Shown here: piece after piece, positions 6,595 to 8,174 of the stretch
How the letters are laid out: every line of letters begins with the position of its first letter
Position numbering within the stretch: position 1 is the stretch's first letter
Source: CAKUIA01 sp044433115
Lineage (GTDB): Bacteria > Verrucomicrobiota > Verrucomicrobiia > Opitutales > Intestinicryptomonadaceae
DNA length: 8,174 nucleotides
Direction of reading: 5' to 3'
Assembly: GCA_044433115.1 (NCBI GenBank)
Contig: JAWXTY010000042.1
Coordinates: 1-8,174 of the forward strand
The notes under the pieces: generated by a model
The model's database searches: none
The model's input: only the letters and a program-made list of their open reading frames with translations
What the model was told of the DNA's origin: nothing
Position numbers and translations under genes: made by a program

Positions 6595-8174
6595 TTAGAA
6601 GCTTTGTTGTATGGAGCTTTCAAGAAAAGAGTCGTTGCTTCTTAGTTCGGATAGCACGGACATATGGCTATTATACATTTCCTTGTCTGTATACCAACTC
6701 ACACCTTTCATTATACCATAGCTTAAGCCTATTGCAATGATTGCAACGCCACCAGTCATAATAGCACTTCCTACAGCCACGCCACCTCCACCAGCAGCGA
6801 CAGTGCCTCCTCCTATCCACGCAAGCGTTGCATTTGTTGCAGCTGCTCCGCTTAGTGTGGAAATTGCTGTTCCTGTGCCAGCTGTGCCAAAAGTAGCAAC
6901 TAGCCCCATTGTTCCAGCTCCAGCTACAGTTGCAATCCCTGCACTTGCTACGCTAACAACAGCTAGAGTATTTGCTTGGGTTATATCTGCGTATCCCATA
7001 AAATAAGGGAGGTAAGCCAAAGGTGCTGTAAGTAAAGAAGACGTTACGCCAGCTGCCAGCGGTCTATTTAGAAAGCTCACATAGCCAGTTCTTTGCATTG
7101 CTAAGGTTGTGTATTGAGCACCTTGTATTGCAAGTCCACTAGCAAGACCAAAAGCCAAGCTTTTTGTGTCTACTTTACCTTCAAATATAAGTTGTTCAGA
7201 AGCTATCAATAAAGTTGTAATACCAGCTCCCTTTATGGAATTACCTAAGATTCTCGTATGAATATTCCCTTGAGGCGTTATCAGATTTCTTATATTTTTT
7301 GAAGTATCTTTTGCGATTAGCCTAGCTTCGCCATCGGAAATATGAGGCATTTTAGTCTTTATTTGACTAGCAACAGCAGTGCTTAAACTTTTAGAATTAG
7401 AAATTGTATTAGCGTTTATGTGTAATTTAGCACTTGGATGGCTTTTTGTAGATATATTTGCAGTGCTTGTTTGCTTTGCGTCTTTAATATTTATATCAAA
7501 TCCATTCTTGCTTGGTTCTACATAATAGATTTTGCTTCTATACGCAATTTTATCATTTGCCGCTGCATTGATATAATTAGCTAAATCTTTTGAGGATTGC
7601 TTTGCTGCGTTTAGTTCAGCTTGGCTTCCTGAAAAGTATGTCTTATTGTTTGCTCTCCAAAAAGATACAGTTTTGCCATTCTTTAAAGGGATATCAGTAA
7701 TGCCTTTTGTAGTTAGGGTTTTCTTCGCATTTAGTTCTATTGCAGTGTTTGCAGAAAAGTCATTATACCTACTTGCCACAGCCCTTAAACGTGTAGAGTA
7801 CCACTTTGAACTCGCTTGCTTTCCATCTTTAGTCATACCCAATTTACTAGAGCCGAATTTAGTTTCGGCTACTAATAAATCGCAAGGTATATTGTTCTTG
7901 TTGTATTTTATATATAGATGGTCTATGCCTTGAGCCGCAGCTCTTGGTGTAATAGCTTTCCAGCCTCCCTTGCTTAAAAATTCTTTTTCTATAGAATTTG
8001 CAGCAAGGCTTTCGCCTACAATACCTTTTAGTTGGGTTTCGGCTAAGATACTTTTAGCGTAAGCTACATCTGCTTTTGCAAGAGCACTAGCTGTAAACGT
8101 CGACGCCTGTGTTGTGCCTGCATATACAAGATTTTCTAGTGTGCTTTCGCTTGCAAGGGCTGTAGAGGCGTATA
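6595..8174 (-). CDS. Partial toxin-like PD-(D/E)XK nuclease with glycine-rich hydrophobic C-terminus
   Basis: The reading frame stays open from the TAA at 6595 to the window edge, giving 525 visible residues; the true start is outside. Visible residues about 48-130 match the layout of PD-(D/E)XK nuclease domains of polymorphic toxins: Gly-Glu54 (GIVGES), Asp84 (GIDHLYIK), Glu103-Thr-Lys105 (VAETKFGSS) and Gln119 with Trp124 (GKQASSKW). A TTG at 7842 could be taken as a start, but it would cut the nuclease core in half, so I reject it. A Ser/Thr/Lys/Asn-rich linker follows (about 150-300). Then comes a Gly/Ala-rich region (about 310-492) with several hydrophobic stretches ending in glycine-zipper-like runs, and a short polar tail. 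The nuclease assignment rests on motifs only, and cleavage of DNA or RNA is inferred. The hydrophobic region could insert into membranes or be packed for secretion. No immunity gene is evident downstream unless the HTH-nuclease protein serves as one, for which I see no evidence. Confidence 0.7.
   Translation of the reverse strand, partial: YASTALASESTLENLVYAGTTQASTFTASALAKADVAYAKSILAETQLKGIVGESLAANSIEKEFLSKGGWKAITPRAAAQGIDHLYIKYNKNNIPCDLLVAETKFGSSKLGMTKDGKQASSKWYSTRLRAVASRYNDFSANTAIELNAKKTLTTKGITDIPLKNGKTVSFWRANNKTYFSGSQAELNAAKQSSKDLANYINAAANDKIAYRSKIYYVEPSKNGFDINIKDAKQTSTANISTKSHPSAKLHINANTISNSKSLSTAVASQIKTKMPHISDGEARLIAKDTSKNIRNLITPQGNIHTRILGNSIKGAGITTLLIASEQLIFEGKVDTKSLAFGLASGLAIQGAQYTTLAMQRTGYVSFLNRPLAAGVTSSLLTAPLAYLPYFMGYADITQANTLAVVSVASAGIATVAGAGTMGLVATFGTAGTGTAISTLSGAAATNATLAWIGGGTVAAGGGGVAVGSAIMTGGVAIIAIGLSYGIMKGVSWYTDKEMYNSHMSVLSELRSNDSFLESSIQQSF

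Noticed and set aside
6737..7006. A plus-strand open frame of 89 codons rich in Ala, Pro and Val
   Set aside because: It is the antisense image of the Gly/Ala-rich region of the toxin-like gene; such regions keep the opposite strand free of stops.
6595..7842. Starting the toxin-like gene at the TTG at 7842
   Set aside because: The frame is open to the window edge, and the Asp84 and Glu103-x-Lys105 nuclease motifs lie upstream of that TTG, so it would remove half the domain.

Overview
The window holds most of a type V-A (Cas12a) CRISPR-Cas operon with an unusual regulator-nuclease gene at its head, and the 3' part of a large nuclease-toxin-like gene further upstream. Every gene I can support is on the minus strand, so transcription runs from high to low coordinates. 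The host is an AT-rich bacterium: A/T-ending codons, AGA as a common arginine codon, and very AT-rich spacers. The style of the upstream Ala/Gly-rich nuclease-like protein made me think of Campylobacterota, but that is a weak impression. The sequence does not fix the lineage, and cas12a loci move between phyla.

Layout in transcription order. (1) 8174-6595: an open-ended gene (525 codons visible, start outside the window). It encodes a PD-(D/E)XK nuclease domain of the polymorphic-toxin style, then a long linker, then a glycine/alanine-rich hydrophobic C-terminal region. (2) 6594-6307: a co-directional spacer with a 9-bp-stem hairpin, at least five copies of ACTTAAA/TTTAAGT plus one near copy, a perfect TATAAT box and a good ribosome binding site. 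(3) 6306-5659: an XRE-type helix-turn-helix protein fused to a PD-(D/E)XK-like domain. (4) 5647-1541: cas12a, 1368 residues, with every catalytic and crRNA-processing residue I could map intact. (5) 1521-967: cas4. (6) 963-1: cas1, complete, its stop codon occupying the first three bases of the window.

The gaps inside the run HTH-nuclease, cas12a, cas4, cas1 are 11, 19 and 3 bases, so these four genes probably form one transcript started from the 6.3-6.45 kb spacer. In the known type V-A scheme, Cas4 and Cas1 (with Cas2) select, trim and integrate new spacers, and Cas12a processes pre-crRNA and cuts DNA next to a T-rich PAM. The Cas12a here resembles the Acidaminococcus protein in its PAM-contact and WED regions, so a TTTV-like PAM is the natural prediction. 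No cas2 and no CRISPR array are inside the window; both are expected just beyond position 1.

The least ordinary part is the promoter-proximal HTH/PD-(D/E)XK fusion gene, together with the helically phased repeats in front of it. It is not a standard V-A component. It could be an operon-specific regulator, an accessory nuclease, or both.
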